A model generated the notes under the pieces. The model was not told the origin of the DNA. It made no database searches and saw only the letters and a list, made by a program, of their open reading frames with translations. From Elusimicrobia bacterium CG08_land_8_20_14_0_20_44_26 (GTDB lineage: Bacteria; CG03), in NCBI GenBank assembly GCA_002779055.1, contig PEXM01000043.1, positions 1 through 7,054 on the forward strand: 7,054 nucleotides of DNA, read 5' to 3'. The translations under genes and the position numbers were made by a program. Shown in pieces: positions 6,442 to 7,054 of the stretch. Every line of letters starts with the position of its first letter. The first letter of the stretch is position 1.

Positions 6442-6466
6442 CTTTTTGGCAATAATAAAAAGAAAG

Positions 6467-6543
6467 TGGCAGGCCCGGGAGGATTTGAACCTCCAACCCC
6501 CGGTTTTGGAGACCGGTGCACTAGCCAATTGTGCTACGGGCCT
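6467..6543 (-). tRNA. tRNA-Trp (anticodon CCA), CCA tail encoded
   Basis: Acceptor AGGCCCG/CGGGCCT is perfect, the D stem is GCAC/GTGC, and the anticodon stem is CCGGT/ACCGG with loop CTCCAAA (anticodon CCA). The T stem is GGAGG/CCTCC with loop TTCAAAT. The discriminator is G, as usual for tRNA-Trp, followed by an encoded CCA (6469-6467), unlike the other three tRNAs here. Its first two bases are the last two bases of the rpmG stop codon, so it is co-transcribed with rpmG. Confidence 0.97.
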
Positions 6544-6703
6544 AAACTTTTGCCTGTTTGTGCAGTGTCCTCTTTCTGCATTTGGAACAATATTTTTTCA
6601 GTTCGAGTTTATCGGTCTTTTTTTTCTTATTTACCCTGAAAAAATAATTTTTACTCTTGCAGACCGAACACCTAAGCGCGATGGTTTGCGATTCTACTGC
6701 CAT
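6542..6703 (-). CDS. rpmG: Large ribosomal subunit protein bL33
   Basis: This 53-residue ribosomal protein is basic and starts MAVESQTIALRCSVC. Cys12/Cys15 and Cys39/Cys42 make the zinc-ribbon (C+) form. The segment KKYCSKCRKRTLHKQAK (37-53) is the characteristic bL33 C-terminus. AAGGA lies 8 bases before the ATG. It lies between tRNA-Thr(GGT) and tRNA-Trp, matching the common tRNA-tuf-rpmG-tRNA-Trp order, although tuf is absent here. Its TAG at 6544-6542 overlaps the tRNA-Trp 5' end by two bases. Confidence 0.97.
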   Translation of the reverse strand: MAVESQTIALRCSVCKSKNYFFRVNKKKKTDKLELKKYCSKCRKRTLHKQAKV

Positions 6704-6719
6704 TTTTTTCTTTCCTTTT

Positions 6720-6792
6720 AGCCTGGAACGGGATTTGAACCCGTGACCCCGTCCTTACCAAGGACGTGCTCTACCAACTGAGCTATCCAGGC
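6720..6792 (-). tRNA. tRNA-Thr (anticodon GGT)
   Basis: Acceptor GCCTGGA/TCCAGGC, D stem GCTC/GAGC, anticodon stem CGTCC/GGACG with loop TTGGTAA (anticodon GGT, reading ACC and ACU), and a T arm with loop TTCAAAT. The discriminator is T and no CCA is encoded. It lies 16 bases before the rpmG start and 68 bases after tRNA-Gly; the latter spacer has only a small hairpin (GGATA/TATCC, 6814-6828). Confidence 0.97.
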
Positions 6793-6860
6793 GGATATTT
6801 CTAATCTTTCTATGGATACCCGCTATCCCTATCGGTTATAAAGAGGGACGCTCCGCTATA

Positions 6861-6931
6861 AGCGGGAGAGGGGAATCGAACCCCCGCTTCCAGCTTGGAA
6901 GGCTGGAGCACTACCACTATGCAACTCCCGC
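6861..6931 (-). tRNA. tRNA-Gly (anticodon TCC)
   Basis: Acceptor GCGGGAG/CTCCCGC is perfect, and the anticodon stem CCAGC/GCTGG has loop CTTCCAA (anticodon TCC, reading GGA and GGG). The T arm has loop TTCGATT with one G-U closing pair, and the D stem also contains one G-U pair. The discriminator is T, with no encoded CCA. It is the first gene of the minus-strand tRNA/rpmG unit visible here. No convincing promoter was found just upstream, so transcription may begin beyond the right edge. Confidence 0.97.
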
Positions 6932-6989
6932 GACTATAACTAAAAAATCCGCAAATTTTACTTGGACAGGGGTGGATTCGCCTACAAAT

Positions 6990-7011
6990 AATCCGCCTGA
7001 CGGCGGATTTT
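6990..7011. terminator. Possible intrinsic terminator hairpin
   Basis: AATCCGCC-TGAC-GGCGGATT forms a perfect 8-bp stem with a 4-base loop, followed on the plus strand by TTTT in all. On the minus strand it is followed by ATTATTTG. Either direction would work weakly. It may end a minus-strand gene beyond the right edge before the tRNA cluster; no plus-strand gene reads into it. It may instead be part of an intergenic repeat. Confidence 0.42.
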
Positions 7012-7054
7012 CGCAGGCCGCCCCTCGCGGCGCTCGCCTTTGCTTCGCAAAACT
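7012..7054. repeat. GC-rich palindrome-rich stretch at the right edge
   Basis: GCCGC-CCCTC-GCGGC and TTTGC-TTC-GCAAA are adjacent small perfect hairpins. The wording (GCGAAG, GCGAGC on the minus strand) is similar to the loop region of the 142-239 repeat. No open frame is convincing in this stretch. It is probably an intergenic dispersed repeat cut by the window edge. Confidence 0.33.

Noticed and set aside
6331..6528. 65-residue minus-strand frame through element copy 2 and tRNA-Trp
   Set aside because: It runs through a tRNA gene and the mobile element, and the matching peptide in a frame across copy 1 is explained by the repeat itself.
6932..6989. Promoter directly upstream of tRNA-Gly (TATAGT at 6938-6933)
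   Set aside because: It would start transcription inside the tRNA, and no -35 hexamer is suitably placed.

Overview
The window holds ordinary housekeeping genes of a Gram-negative bacterium, with an AT-richer iron-uptake cassette set between two copies of an 81-bp miniature transposable element. The lineage cannot be fixed. Evidence for a double membrane is a secreted, aromatic- and glycine-rich protein ending in Trp, which looks like an outer-membrane barrel. The native genes hemW, fmt, def and the barrel gene lack clear Shine-Dalgarno sites and run near 45-48% GC in hand-counted lines. Short GC-rich palindromes lie between genes. An anaerobic or microaerobic member of a poorly sampled phylum would fit, but that is inference.

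Layout, left to right. Bases 2-133 are probably the 3' end of an unidentified gene, followed by a long imperfect hairpin (142-239). A consensus-like sigma-70 promoter (258-285) drives tRNA-Thr(CGT) and, 15 bases after it, hemW (385-1440). Converging on hemW is a minus-strand unit of barrel gene, def and fmt (3557 down to 1453), starting from a strong promoter at 3655-3627. Upstream of that lies element copy 1 (3708-3788), then the minus-strand operon fur-feoA-feoB (6284 down to 3788) with its own promoter and a perfect 25-bp dyad over the fur start. Element copy 2 (6361-6441) follows. Last comes a minus-strand translation cluster: tRNA-Gly(TCC), tRNA-Thr(GGT), rpmG and tRNA-Trp(CCA).

How it works together. 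Fur probably senses iron, represses its own operon through the dyad, and so controls FeoA/FeoB ferrous iron import. Def and Fmt form the usual N-formylmethionine pair, and the barrel gene shares their transcript, with a 7-nt overlap with def. The tRNA-Gly/tRNA-Thr/rpmG/tRNA-Trp block is a remnant of the widespread tRNA-tuf-rpmG-tRNA-Trp-secE-nusG order. Here tuf is missing, and the iron operon sits where secE-nusG usually follows.

Most notable points. (1) The two 81-bp elements are the same length, differ at only 2 positions, carry 12-bp terminal inverted repeats, and each has its own perfect 8-bp target duplication, so they inserted independently. (2) The rpmG stop codon overlaps the first two bases of tRNA-Trp, so RNase P processing would split the stop codon. 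(3) Iron genes have strong ribosome sites and lower GC than their neighbours, which suggests transfer.
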